A stretch of 5,590 bases of DNA from Phycisphaerales bacterium (GCA_029243925.1 JAQWRC010000084.1:1-5590), one strand, 5' to 3'; counted from the first letter of the stretch, positions 1-5,590 are shown. Translations and numbers: made by a program. Notes: generated from the sequence alone by a model not told the origin.

Positions 1-548
1 AGTTCATGGATTGGCCGTGCTCGCTGTGCGTCGTGGTCGTACCAGGATCGATAGGCCTGGAGCCAGATCCACTGCGTCCACTTGTAATACCCGGGTTCGA
101 TGGTCGCGAACTCTCTGGACCAGTCGCAGGACAGTCCAAAGCGTTTGAGTTGTCGTCGAAACGTGTCGATGGCGCTGCGGGTTGTTTCAGCCGGGTGAAC
201 TCCAGTCTGTATCGCATACTGTTCCGCCGGCAGTCCAAATGCGTCCCACCCCATCGGATGCAGGACATTGAAGCCCCTCATTCGGTGGTAGCGGGCCATG
301 ATGTCATTCGGTATGTAGTTGGTCAGATGTCCAATGTGCAGCCCAGCACCCGAGGGGTACGGAAACATGCCCATGCAGAAATACTTTGGCTTTGTGGAAT
401 CGAAGCCGGCCTCACCGGGATTCGGAGTGAGATCGGTGCCATGTGCTTCCCACCACGACTGCCACTGACGTTCAATGGAATTCGCCAGCGCGGCATCATA
501 TCGATGAGTCGCTCGAGGTTCAGTGAACTGTGCCGGATCTGATGCCAC
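1..548 (-). CDS. leuS: Leucyl-tRNA synthetase, N-terminal part (runs off left edge)
   Basis: Class I aminoacyl-tRNA synthetase that charges tRNA-Leu with leucine in the cytoplasm. The visible 182 residues contain the start of the Rossmann catalytic core: [14 protein letters not shown] at 61-74, where 71-74 is the ATP-binding HIGH signature (bases 327-338), then [19 protein letters not shown] at 95-113 and the CDWSRE segment at 141-146. These are hallmark bacterial LeuRS blocks. The KMSKS motif, editing domain and anticodon-binding domain lie beyond the left edge; the family is usually about 800-900 residues. The start is GTG at 546-548. It is the first usable start after the in-frame folC stop (TAG 618-620), and the next in-frame ATG falls inside the catalytic core. 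No Shine-Dalgarno is visible. It lies 69 bp downstream of folC on the same strand, so co-transcription is likely. Identity is very secure; the exact start is less so. Confidence 0.96.
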   Translation of the reverse strand, partial: MASDPAQFTEPRATHRYDAALANSIERQWQSWWEAHGTDLTPNPGEAGFDSTKPKYFCMGMFPYPSGAGLHIGHLTNYIPNDIMARYHRMRGFNVLHPMGWDAFGLPAEQYAIQTGVHPAETTRSAIDTFRRQLKRFGLSCDWSREFATIEPGYYKWTQWIWLQAYRSWYDHDAQRARPIHE

Positions 549-582
549 GGTAGTCGTCCAGAAGCGGGAGGCCTTTGAACGG

Positions 583-608
583 TGGAGTCTACACCGCTGG
601 TGGCTCCA
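583..608 (-). other. Nested hairpin in the folC-leuS gap
   Basis: The spacer between folC and leuS contains a small nested inverted repeat. The outer arms are TGGAG (583-587) and CTCCA (604-608). The inner arms are CACC (592-595) and GGTG (599-602) around a 3-nt loop. The stem is interrupted by a 4-versus-1 nt internal loop and has no T-run after it on either strand, so it is not a classical intrinsic terminator. On the minus-strand transcript it would sit about 35 nt upstream of the leuS GTG. It could be a leader structure or chance. Confidence 0.2.
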
Positions 609-617
609 TCGCGCCGC

Positions 618-2081
618 CTAGGAGGTCACCTTGCGTCGAGCCTCGAGTTTGGTGAGGTGCTCCTTGGTTTCACCGATCAGGTTGAAGGCGCCTGTGACAC
701 AGATGAGATCAACTCGGCTGGCGGCACGAGCAGCGATTTCCAGTGCTTCGCTGATGTTCTCCGCGACCTGGCATGAGCGACCACGGCGTTCAATGAACCG
801 ACGTCTCAGTTCATCTGGTTCCACCGCACGAGGCTGGCCGGCCGCCGCGGTAAAGATGATCTTGTCGCCTCCGATGGCCAGATTGTCCAGCATCGTGTCG
901 ACGTCCTTGTCTTCGCAGCATCCGAAGATGCAGATCATCGAGTCATATGGGACATGCGCTCCGATGCTGCGCATGAGTGTCGCCAGAGCAATTGGGTTGT
1001 GCGCGCCGTCAATGAGAATTCGAGGTTGATTCCAGATGAGTTCCATGCGGCCGGGGATCTTGGTGTTCGCCAGTCCGCGGAACATCGCCCCGTCTTGGAT
1101 GCCCGTTTCCTTCTTCTGCAGTTGGCTTAAGGCCGCGAGTGCAACGGCACAGTTTGTTCCCTGGTGCTCGCCCTGGAGTGGAACCGGCAGGTGCATGTAT
1201 TGGTTGTGATCCGTCACAAGGCAGATCCGTGTATGCGGTCCAAGATCATCAGAGACACAGAAGCGGCTGCTGAACTCGATGTCCTCGCCGATGATTTCAA
1301 GTGGGCAGTCAATGGACTCCGCGTGCTCGCGAAGTACTGTTGCGACTGCAGGGTCCTGAGGGACGGAAATACAAGGTACGCCGGGCTTCATGATCCCGGC
1401 TTTTTCAAGAGCAATTTTTTCGACCGTGGAGCCGAGTATTCTCTTGTGATCAAGATCGATTGTCGTGAGCAGGGAGAGTTCCGGCGTGATTACATTTGTA
1501 GAGTCGAGGCGGCCTCCGAGGCCAACTTCGATGATGGCGAGATCGACGGCTTCGTCCGCGAAGTATTTGAGCGCCGCTGCCGTGAGCAGTTCAAAGTACG
1601 TCGTGGATTTTTCGACGGTATCCGCAGTCTGAATGACATCACGCATCAAAGAAGTGAATGCGGATTCACTGATCTGTTCACCATTGATGGCGATTCGTTC
1701 CGTGACCTTGACCAGGTGCGGTGAGGTGAAGGTGCCAACGGTGAAGCCGCACTGCTCAAGCATGTTGGCAAGCATCCCCGTGGTGGATCCTTTGCCTACG
1801 GTCCCTGCAACATGGATCATGCGCAGTGATTCCTGCGGGTTGCCCATCTTGCGGAGCAATTTGCGCATGCGGTCGAGTTTGAACGTTTTTTCGTCGTAGC
1901 TGACGACTCGTACGCGTTCGTAGTTGGTGCGGCTCAAAAGGTGCCGAAGGACGGTGGAATACGTCCTTGGAAGGGGGGTTGATTCCGCCTTTGACTTTGG
2001 TTTTTTGGCCTTTGAAACCTTCTTCCCGGCCTTCGATCCTGTGGAAGCGGTCGTACGTGTTTTTTTCTTCGATGTAGCCAT
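618..2081 (-). CDS. folC: Bifunctional folylpolyglutamate / dihydrofolate synthase
   Basis: Mur-ligase-family, ATP-dependent cytoplasmic enzyme of folate metabolism. It adds glutamate to (tetrahydro)folate and, in many bacteria, also to dihydropteroate. With ATG at 2079-2081 the product has 487 residues. Motifs in order: P-loop GTVGKGST at 93-100, TSPHL at 119-123, TYFELLTAAAL at 161-171, EVGLGGRLDSTNV at 185-197, LDHKRILG at 210-217, EKAGIMKPG at 226-234, PGRME at 343-347, LIDGAHNP at 356-363, DKDVDTML at 391-398 and GAFNLIGETKEHL near the C-terminus. All are FolC signatures. Two oddities: a Lys/Ser/Thr-rich tail of about 35 residues before the fold, and Val where the P-loop usually has Asn. 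The frame is open to an upstream ATG at 2180, but a good promoter ends just before 2081, so the shorter form is preferred. leuS follows 69 bp downstream. Whether the enzyme has both activities cannot be read from sequence. Confidence 0.96.
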   Translation of the reverse strand: MATSKKKTRTTASTGSKAGKKVSKAKKPKSKAESTPLPRTYSTVLRHLLSRTNYERVRVVSYDEKTFKLDRMRKLLRKMGNPQESLRMIHVAGTVGKGSTTGMLANMLEQCGFTVGTFTSPHLVKVTERIAINGEQISESAFTSLMRDVIQTADTVEKSTTYFELLTAAALKYFADEAVDLAIIEVGLGGRLDSTNVITPELSLLTTIDLDHKRILGSTVEKIALEKAGIMKPGVPCISVPQDPAVATVLREHAESIDCPLEIIGEDIEFSSRFCVSDDLGPHTRICLVTDHNQYMHLPVPLQGEHQGTNCAVALAALSQLQKKETGIQDGAMFRGLANTKIPGRMELIWNQPRILIDGAHNPIALATLMRSIGAHVPYDSMICIFGCCEDKDVDTMLDNLAIGGDKIIFTAAAGQPRAVEPDELRRRFIERRGRSCQVAENISEALEIAARAASRVDLICVTGAFNLIGETKEHLTKLEARRKVTS

Positions 2082-2090
2082 AAGACCCAC

Positions 2091-2119
2091 ATCGTAGCAG
2101 ATACGCGTTTTTGGATCAA
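2091..2119 (-). promoter_or_regulatory. Predicted sigma70-type promoter of folC
   Basis: Read on the minus strand, TTGATC (2119-2114) and TACGAT (2096-2091) are separated by exactly 17 bp. They match TTGACA and TATAAT at 4 of 6 positions each. The -10 ends 9 nt before ATG 2081, which predicts a leader of only about 1-4 nt. This supports ATG 2081 over the upstream in-frame ATG at 2180. It is a prediction from sequence only. Confidence 0.55.
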
Positions 2120-2125
2120 ATTCAA

Positions 2126-2160
2126 TGATGTAAACACTTGTGTATAAATGACTTACATCA
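2126..2160. repeat. Perfect 8-bp inverted repeat, possible operator in the folC-mgtE gap
   Basis: TGATGTAA (2126-2133) and TTACATCA (2153-2160) are perfect reverse complements separated by 19 bp. The spacer contains a smaller imperfect palindrome, ACACTTGTGT (2134-2143), and a TATAAA hexamer (2143-2148) that could be a second -10 for mgtE. The repeat lies 6 bp upstream of the folC -35 and upstream of the proposed mgtE promoter, so a bound protein could affect both genes. No known regulator site is recognised. The long spacer and lack of a T-run argue against a terminator. Confidence 0.4.
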
Positions 2161-2175
2161 GCATGTTTAGGCCGC

Positions 2176-2203
2176 TTCATTCTGGAATCAAGTCCGGTAC
2201 ACT
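2176..2203 (+). promoter_or_regulatory. Predicted promoter of mgtE with leaderless spacing
   Basis: A TACACT -10-like element (2198-2203) lies exactly 7 nt before GTG 2211. Its sequence, GTACACT, and its spacing to the start codon are the same as those upstream of hpt. The -35 is weak: TTCATT at 2176-2181 with 16-bp spacing. Transcription would start at or within 1-2 nt of the GTG. A competing -10 (TATAAA, 2143-2148) with weak -35 TTCAAT (2121-2126) could instead serve ATG 2163. Confidence 0.42.
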
Positions 2204-2210
2204 CCCAATC

Positions 2211-3683
2211 GTGCCCTCATCAGCCAATGATCCAGATCAGAAAAAGGCGGCTGACCGTGCTGCAGATGGTGCTGAACTTCCCCTGGATCAGCTTTCCGGG
2301 GCGGAAATCAGCCATTCACCGATTGCTCAACGCGTAGAGGAGTTGATTGCCCATTCAATCGATGCCCCTGTGCTTGCGGGTGTCGTTGAGCAGCAGGCGG
2401 CTGCGGATGCCGCGGACACGCTTGAGCGATTAGCGGAGTTCGATGCAGTCGGTGTTCTGACGGTCATGAGTGATCAGGCCGCCGCCGATGCGCTCGTTGA
2501 AATGGAACCACATCTGGCTGCGAGCATTCTTCAGGATCTCGTTGAAGAAGGGCGTGGCGAGGAGTTGGCTGCCATGGTGCAACTGCTCGCCCCCGACGAT
2601 GCCGTTGGACTGCTTCGCCAGCTTTCAGATTCCGATCGCGATGTCGTCCTCCGTGATACTCCGCATCAGATTGCGCTGCAGTTGCGAGATTTGATCGGAT
2701 ACGAACCCGACACAGCGGCAGGAATCATGACCACTCGATACGTGGCACTGCCATCGAAATCCTCGATTGGTGAAGCCACGGTGATTGTTCGTGCTCATGA
2801 AGTACACGAAGACCTCCAGTACCTTCCCGTCATTGATGACGACGGTCGATTGTGCGGACTTGTCAGTATGCGAGAGTTGCTGGTTCGCTCTGATGAAACA
2901 CCGCTGTCCGATGTCATTGGCCGAACGGTCAAGGCAGTCCAGGCGACGGCGGATGACGAGGACGTCGCTCGTGAGTTCCAGCGATATGACTACACGATGA
3001 TGCCCGTGGTTGATTCAGACGAGCGATTGCTCGGAGTCGTCACGGTCGATGATGTCCTTGATCTGATTCAGAGCGAGCAGACCGAGGATGCGCAGCGGTC
3101 GGTTGGCGCAGGAGCAGGCGAATCGGTGTATTCGGATCTTCATGAGAAGATGCGGGGTCGCCTTCCTTGGTTGTTCATCAGCACATTGCTCATGGTTCCT
3201 GCATCCATCGTCGTGCTGCAGTTCGATGACTTGATCGAGCAGGTCGCCTTTCTTGCCGTTCTCATGCCGATGGTTGCTGCGCTGGCTGGAAATGCGGGGC
3301 ACCAGTCCCTTGCAGTGACCCTCCGCGGCCTGGCTTTGGATGAGGTGCACCACGAGCGGGTTTCCGGGCTGTTGCTTCGTGAGTTGATCACTGGACTGCT
3401 TTCGGGTGTTGCCCTGGGGTCCCTGTTGTTCCTGATCGTCTGGATGCTGTCCTTCTGGGTTGATGGCGCAGCCAACTGGGTCGGAGTCGTTCTGCTGGTT
3501 GCATTGACTTTGTCCATGGGCATCGGCGCCGTTACTGGGGCGGCTGTGCCACTGCTTCTGCGGCGATTTGGGGCCGATCCTGCCCAGGGCTCATGCATCG
3601 TGCTGATCATGGTCACAGATGCGATCGCCTTTGGATCCCTGCTTGGATTTGCCTGGCTTGGGTTTCTGATCGTTCAAGGTTGA
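2211..3683 (+). CDS. mgtE: MgtE-family magnesium transporter
   Basis: Inner-membrane Mg2+ channel/transporter that works as a homodimer gated by cytosolic Mg2+. With GTG 2211 it has 490 residues, slightly longer than the usual 450-470. An N-terminal helical MgtE_N domain spans about 35-160, followed by the linker YEPDTAAGIMTT (164-175). Two CBS domains follow (about 172-228 and 235-290), the second with MMPVVDSDERLLGVVTVDDV at 263-282. Next come the long plug-type helix and five membrane segments near 319-336, 343-363, 388-414, 422-449 and 461-487. The pore signature MPMVAALAGNAGHQS is at 352-366. The last helix carries MVTD at 467-470; its Asp470 is at the place of the Mg2+-coordinating pore Asp of characterised MgtE. 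In-frame ATGs at 2148 and 2163 are alternative starts that would add 21 or 16 residues, but the promoter spacing favours 2211. No Shine-Dalgarno is seen before any of the three. The family is certain; the start is not. Confidence 0.95.
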   Translation: MPSSANDPDQKKAADRAADGAELPLDQLSGAEISHSPIAQRVEELIAHSIDAPVLAGVVEQQAAADAADTLERLAEFDAVGVLTVMSDQAAADALVEMEPHLAASILQDLVEEGRGEELAAMVQLLAPDDAVGLLRQLSDSDRDVVLRDTPHQIALQLRDLIGYEPDTAAGIMTTRYVALPSKSSIGEATVIVRAHEVHEDLQYLPVIDDDGRLCGLVSMRELLVRSDETPLSDVIGRTVKAVQATADDEDVAREFQRYDYTMMPVVDSDERLLGVVTVDDVLDLIQSEQTEDAQRSVGAGAGESVYSDLHEKMRGRLPWLFISTLLMVPASIVVLQFDDLIEQVAFLAVLMPMVAALAGNAGHQSLAVTLRGLALDEVHHERVSGLLLRELITGLLSGVALGSLLFLIVWMLSFWVDGAANWVGVVLLVALTLSMGIGAVTGAAVPLLLRRFGADPAQGSCIVLIMVTDAIAFGSLLGFAWLGFLIVQG

Positions 3684-3713
3684 TTCACATGTTCGGATCA
3701 CAACTCGTACACT
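3684..3713 (+). promoter_or_regulatory. Predicted promoter of hpt with leaderless spacing
   Basis: TTCACA (3684-3689, 5 of 6 to TTGACA) and TACACT (3708-3713) are 18 bp apart. The -10 ends 7 nt before ATG 3721, so transcription should begin at or next to the A of the start codon. The whole 37-bp mgtE-hpt spacer is taken up by this element. hpt can therefore be transcribed independently of mgtE, although read-through remains possible because no terminator is seen. Confidence 0.5.
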
Positions 3714-3720
3714 GCATCTC

Positions 3721-4299
3721 ATGAGACAGGATCTTGAACGAGTGTTGTTGACTCGCGATGAGATTGCTGCTCGGATCGAGGAACTTGGGCGTTCGATCGT
3801 CAAGGACCTCGGATCCGTCAGCGAGTCTGATGGCATCGTGCTGGTTCCGATCATGACCGGGAGCATCACATTCATCGCCGATCTGATGCGACAACTTCCG
3901 TTGCGCGTTCGGATCGGACTCATCACCGCCTCGTCCTATGCGGGGACATCGATGGAATCCAGCGGTGACGTTGTGCTGAGCGACGCACAGTTTCCTGTGG
4001 AACTTGAAGGCCGACACGTACTCATTGTTGATGACATCCTGGACTCAGGAGGCACGATTCGTCGCGTGCGAGCTGAAATCGAGGCTCGGTCGCCGCGCAG
4101 TGTCCGAACATGCGTACTGCTTCGCAAGAAGATCACGTCTGCACTGGAGACTCCTTGCGAGTATGTCGGCTTCGACATCGAAAATGAGTTTGTCGTCGGC
4201 TACGGTCTTGATTTCGACGACTACTACCGCAACCTTCCTGATATCGGCGTGCTTCGTTCGGATGTCGTCGAGGCTGCACGGGCTTCAGCTGATGAGTAA
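3721..4299 (+). CDS. hpt: Hypoxanthine phosphoribosyltransferase
   Basis: Purine-salvage enzyme of the cytoplasm. It transfers phosphoribose from PRPP to hypoxanthine (and often guanine) to give IMP or GMP. The 192 residues are close to the usual length of about 180. The PRPP-binding signature VLIVDDILDSGGTI is at 100-113: Asp104/Asp105 contact the PRPP ribose and metal, and Asp108 corresponds to the catalytic base of human HGPRT. The mobile-loop SSY is at 71-73, the purine-contacting Lys is at 136 (LLRKK), and EFVVGYGLDFDDYYRN at 156-171 closes the base pocket. Loop I reads PIMTGS (43-48), where many homologues have L-K-G. The start ATG 3721 is supported by the promoter 7 nt upstream and there is no Shine-Dalgarno. 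The final 8 bp overlap the next gene. The usual tilS-hpt-ftsH neighbourhood is absent. Exact base preference cannot be decided from sequence. Confidence 0.95.
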   Translation: MRQDLERVLLTRDEIAARIEELGRSIVKDLGSVSESDGIVLVPIMTGSITFIADLMRQLPLRVRIGLITASSYAGTSMESSGDVVLSDAQFPVELEGRHVLIVDDILDSGGTIRRVRAEIEARSPRSVRTCVLLRKKITSALETPCEYVGFDIENEFVVGYGLDFDDYYRNLPDIGVLRSDVVEAARASADE

Positions 4300-4819
4300 G
4301 TCGCACAACGCGTGGGTGCAGGAGCGTCTCGCCGAGGGCGAATCCATCCTGTTGACGGCGCAGCCAAGTCGGTGGTGGATGCTGCTTCGTCCCATGACCA
4401 CATGGATCGGCCTCGCGATCGTCGCAACGGTGTTGTCGATCACCGCAGATGGCGCGACGGCGGCGGGGTTGACCTGGGCTTGGTCCGCGCCGCAGATCTG
4501 GTTCGGGGCGATCGCCTTTGCATTCCTTCGATGCGGCTGGGCGTATTTGGAATGGTGGAACTTGCGATTCGTCGTCACTGATCGTCGGATACTGACCCGA
4601 ATGGGTGTCTTGCGCATTGATGTGTATGAAACCGCATTGTCCCACCTGCGTCAGACGCAGGTGCATGTCAGCATTCGTGAGCGATGCTTCGGTCTGGGAA
4701 CATTGCTGTTGGCGACTGCGGCAACATCGACATGGGATACAGCCTGGCCGATGGTGCGAAATCCCGCCGTGATGCAGAAGGCGGTCGAGGAAGCGCGAAC
4801 GTCCTATGCGGGGCTCTGA
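4292..4819 (+). CDS. Small membrane protein with bacterial PH (bPH2/DUF304-like) domain
   Basis: The product has 175 residues. A short cytosolic N-terminus (NAWVQERLAEGESILLTAQPS, about 6-26) precedes two hydrophobic segments near 36-53 and 66-86. A soluble domain follows: LRFVVTDRRILTRMGVLRID at 91-110, LSHLRQTQVHVSIRERCFGLGTL at 116-138, and a C-terminal helix NPAVMQKAVEEAR at 157-169. The pattern of a TDRR strand, a turn, a hydrophobic-basic Q-V strand, FGLGT and a closing N-P helix fits bPH2/DUF304 proteins. That family is membrane-anchored and mostly of unknown function. ATG 4292 overlaps the hpt stop (TAA 4297-4299) in a different frame. With no Shine-Dalgarno, translation is probably coupled to hpt. 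The frame is open further upstream inside hpt, but that stretch reads as a shadow of hpt. Its 3' end overlaps the convergent moxR by 16 bp. Family assignment is good; no function can be given. Confidence 0.86.
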   Translation: MSKSHNAWVQERLAEGESILLTAQPSRWWMLLRPMTTWIGLAIVATVLSITADGATAAGLTWAWSAPQIWFGAIAFAFLRCGWAYLEWWNLRFVVTDRRILTRMGVLRIDVYETALSHLRQTQVHVSIRERCFGLGTLLLATAATSTWDTAWPMVRNPAVMQKAVEEARTSYAGL

Positions 4820-5590
4820 ATGGTTTCCAGAACCTGCTGCATGATCCGTCGCGTCGTCGTCGTGTCGCCGTCATGCATTGCGGATTTTGAGATCACCCGA
4901 TGTGCACAGACCTGCAGCACGTTCGAGACGATGTCTTCGGGTACACAGTAGTCGCGATCATCAAGCACGGCGGTCGCACGTGCTGCTTGCGCCATTGCAA
5001 TTGATCCGCGTGGACTGATGCCGATGAGGAGATCATCATGCTCACGGGTCGCGGCTGCCAGTTGCAGTATGTATTCGACGAGTGCCGTATCGATCTTGAC
5101 CGCGTCGACGCGTGCCTGAAGTTCGATGATGGTCGGGATGTCCATGACCGGCTCAAGCGCTCGGAGCGTTGTTCTCGCAGGTTGGTGTTGGACGATTCGT
5201 GCTTCGTCACCTGGAGCCGGATAGCCAAGTCCAAACCGCATGAGAAAGCGATCAAGTTGATTTTCCGGAAGCGTATACGTGCCTTCGAATTCGTATGGGT
5301 TCTGGGTGGCGATCACCATGAAGGGCCGCGGGAGGTCATGGGTCGTGCCATCAAGTGACACGGTTTCTTCATTCATCGCTTCCAGCAGGGCGGACTGGGT
5401 ACGGGGGGTCGTTCGGTTGATTTCATCCGCGACGACGATGTTGTTGAAGATCGGCCCGGGCTTGAACTGGAACTCCTGTCGGTCGCGGTCGTAGATGGTG
5501 ACGCCAGTGATGTCCGATGGCAGCAGGTCAGGCGTGCATTGAATCCTCGAAAATGCTCCATCGAGCGACCTCGCCAGAGCACCCGCAAGT
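4804..5590 (-). CDS. MoxR-family AAA+ ATPase, C-terminal part (runs off right edge)
   Basis: AAA+ ATPase of the MoxR group, cytosolic proteins thought to act as chaperones or maturation factors, often with VWA-domain partners. The visible 261 residues begin directly after the expected Walker A (LAGALARSLDGAFSRIQCTP at 1-20 continues the KT.LA.ALA pattern). Then come TPDLLPSDITG (19-29), Walker B IVVADEINR (51-59, Asp55/Glu56), TPRTQSALLEAM (61-72), sensor 1 IATQNP (93-98), EGTYTLPENQLDRF (102-115) and sensor 2 GISPRGSIAMAQAARA (190-205, Arg194). The C-terminal lid domain ends at TAG 4804-4806. The first Met in this window (5376) is internal, so the frame was read to the right edge. The Walker A and start lie outside. 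The usual downstream DUF58/VWA partners are absent, because the next gene is the convergent PH protein. The family is very secure; the cellular target is unknown. Confidence 0.95.
   Translation of the reverse strand, partial: LAGALARSLDGAFSRIQCTPDLLPSDITGVTIYDRDRQEFQFKPGPIFNNIVVADEINRTTPRTQSALLEAMNEETVSLDGTTHDLPRPFMVIATQNPYEFEGTYTLPENQLDRFLMRFGLGYPAPGDEARIVQHQPARTTLRALEPVMDIPTIIELQARVDAVKIDTALVEYILQLAAATREHDDLLIGISPRGSIAMAQAARATAVLDDRDYCVPEDIVSNVLQVCAHRVISKSAMHDGDTTTTRRIMQQVLETIQSPA

Noticed and set aside
6..542. Plus-strand open frame of 178 codons
   Set aside because: It lies wholly antisense to leuS, whose conserved motifs are in the minus frame. The plus translation shows no recognisable domain.
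1164..1724. Plus-strand open frame of 186 codons inside folC
   Set aside because: It is antisense to highly conserved FolC motifs and its translation resembles no family. Long antisense frames are common in GC-rich coding DNA.
2082..2180. 33-residue upstream extension of FolC to ATG 2180
   Set aside because: It would translate the predicted folC promoter and the inverted repeat, and its sequence shows no FolC similarity.
2082..2210. M-box (ykoK) Mg2+ riboswitch before mgtE
   Set aside because: The gap is too short for it and already holds two promoters and a repeat. The predicted leaderless start leaves no 5' UTR.
2148..2210. ATG 2148 or 2163 as the start of mgtE
   Set aside because: Neither has a Shine-Dalgarno, and the added residues lie across the better promoter candidate. 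They remain possible if the TATAAA at 2143 is the true -10.
4004..4291. 96-codon upstream extension of the PH-domain protein inside hpt
   Set aside because: This stretch is out of frame with strongly conserved Hpt sequence, and its translation looks like a frame shadow.
4820..4840. Short GGTT/AACC hairpin after the PH gene as an intrinsic terminator
   Set aside because: It has only a 4-bp stem and no T-run, and it lies inside the moxR coding sequence.
1..5590. tRNA genes, insertion sequences, CRISPR repeats or integration sites
   Set aside because: No cloverleaf, transposase motif, terminal repeat or spaced direct repeats were seen. Nearly all bases are assigned to housekeeping coding sequence.

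Overview
The window holds six protein-coding genes packed almost end to end. No RNA genes, mobile elements, CRISPR arrays or long non-coding stretches were seen. It looks like a chromosomal housekeeping region of a moderately GC-rich bacterium. The LeuRS N-terminus ([28 protein letters not shown], then AQRARPI), the lack of Shine-Dalgarno sequences and the scattered gene order suggest a planctomycete-like lineage, perhaps Phycisphaerae. That placement is an impression from sequence style, not a demonstrated assignment.

Layout, left to right. On the minus strand, folC (folylpolyglutamate/dihydrofolate synthase) is followed by the 5' part of leuS (leucyl-tRNA synthetase), which runs off the left edge. 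A bidirectional regulatory gap of about 130 bp separates folC from the plus-strand series mgtE (CBS-domain Mg2+ transporter), hpt (hypoxanthine phosphoribosyltransferase) and a small two-helix membrane protein with a bacterial PH (bPH2/DUF304-type) domain. hpt and the PH gene overlap by 8 bp. At the right, a MoxR-type AAA+ ATPase lies on the minus strand. Its 3' end overlaps the 3' end of the PH gene by 16 bp, and its N-terminus with the Walker A motif lies beyond the right edge.

Functionally these are core genes: translation, one-carbon/folate metabolism, Mg2+ homeostasis, purine salvage, and an AAA+ chaperone-like factor. They do not form an obvious single pathway. The most useful non-coding signal is a set of sigma70-like promoters placed so close to start codons that folC, mgtE and hpt are all predicted to have leaderless or nearly leaderless mRNAs. 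This also decides the start choice for mgtE (GTG 2211) and folC (ATG 2081). A perfect 8-bp inverted repeat lies in the folC/mgtE gap and may be an operator. I found no convincing previously undescribed multi-gene system here.
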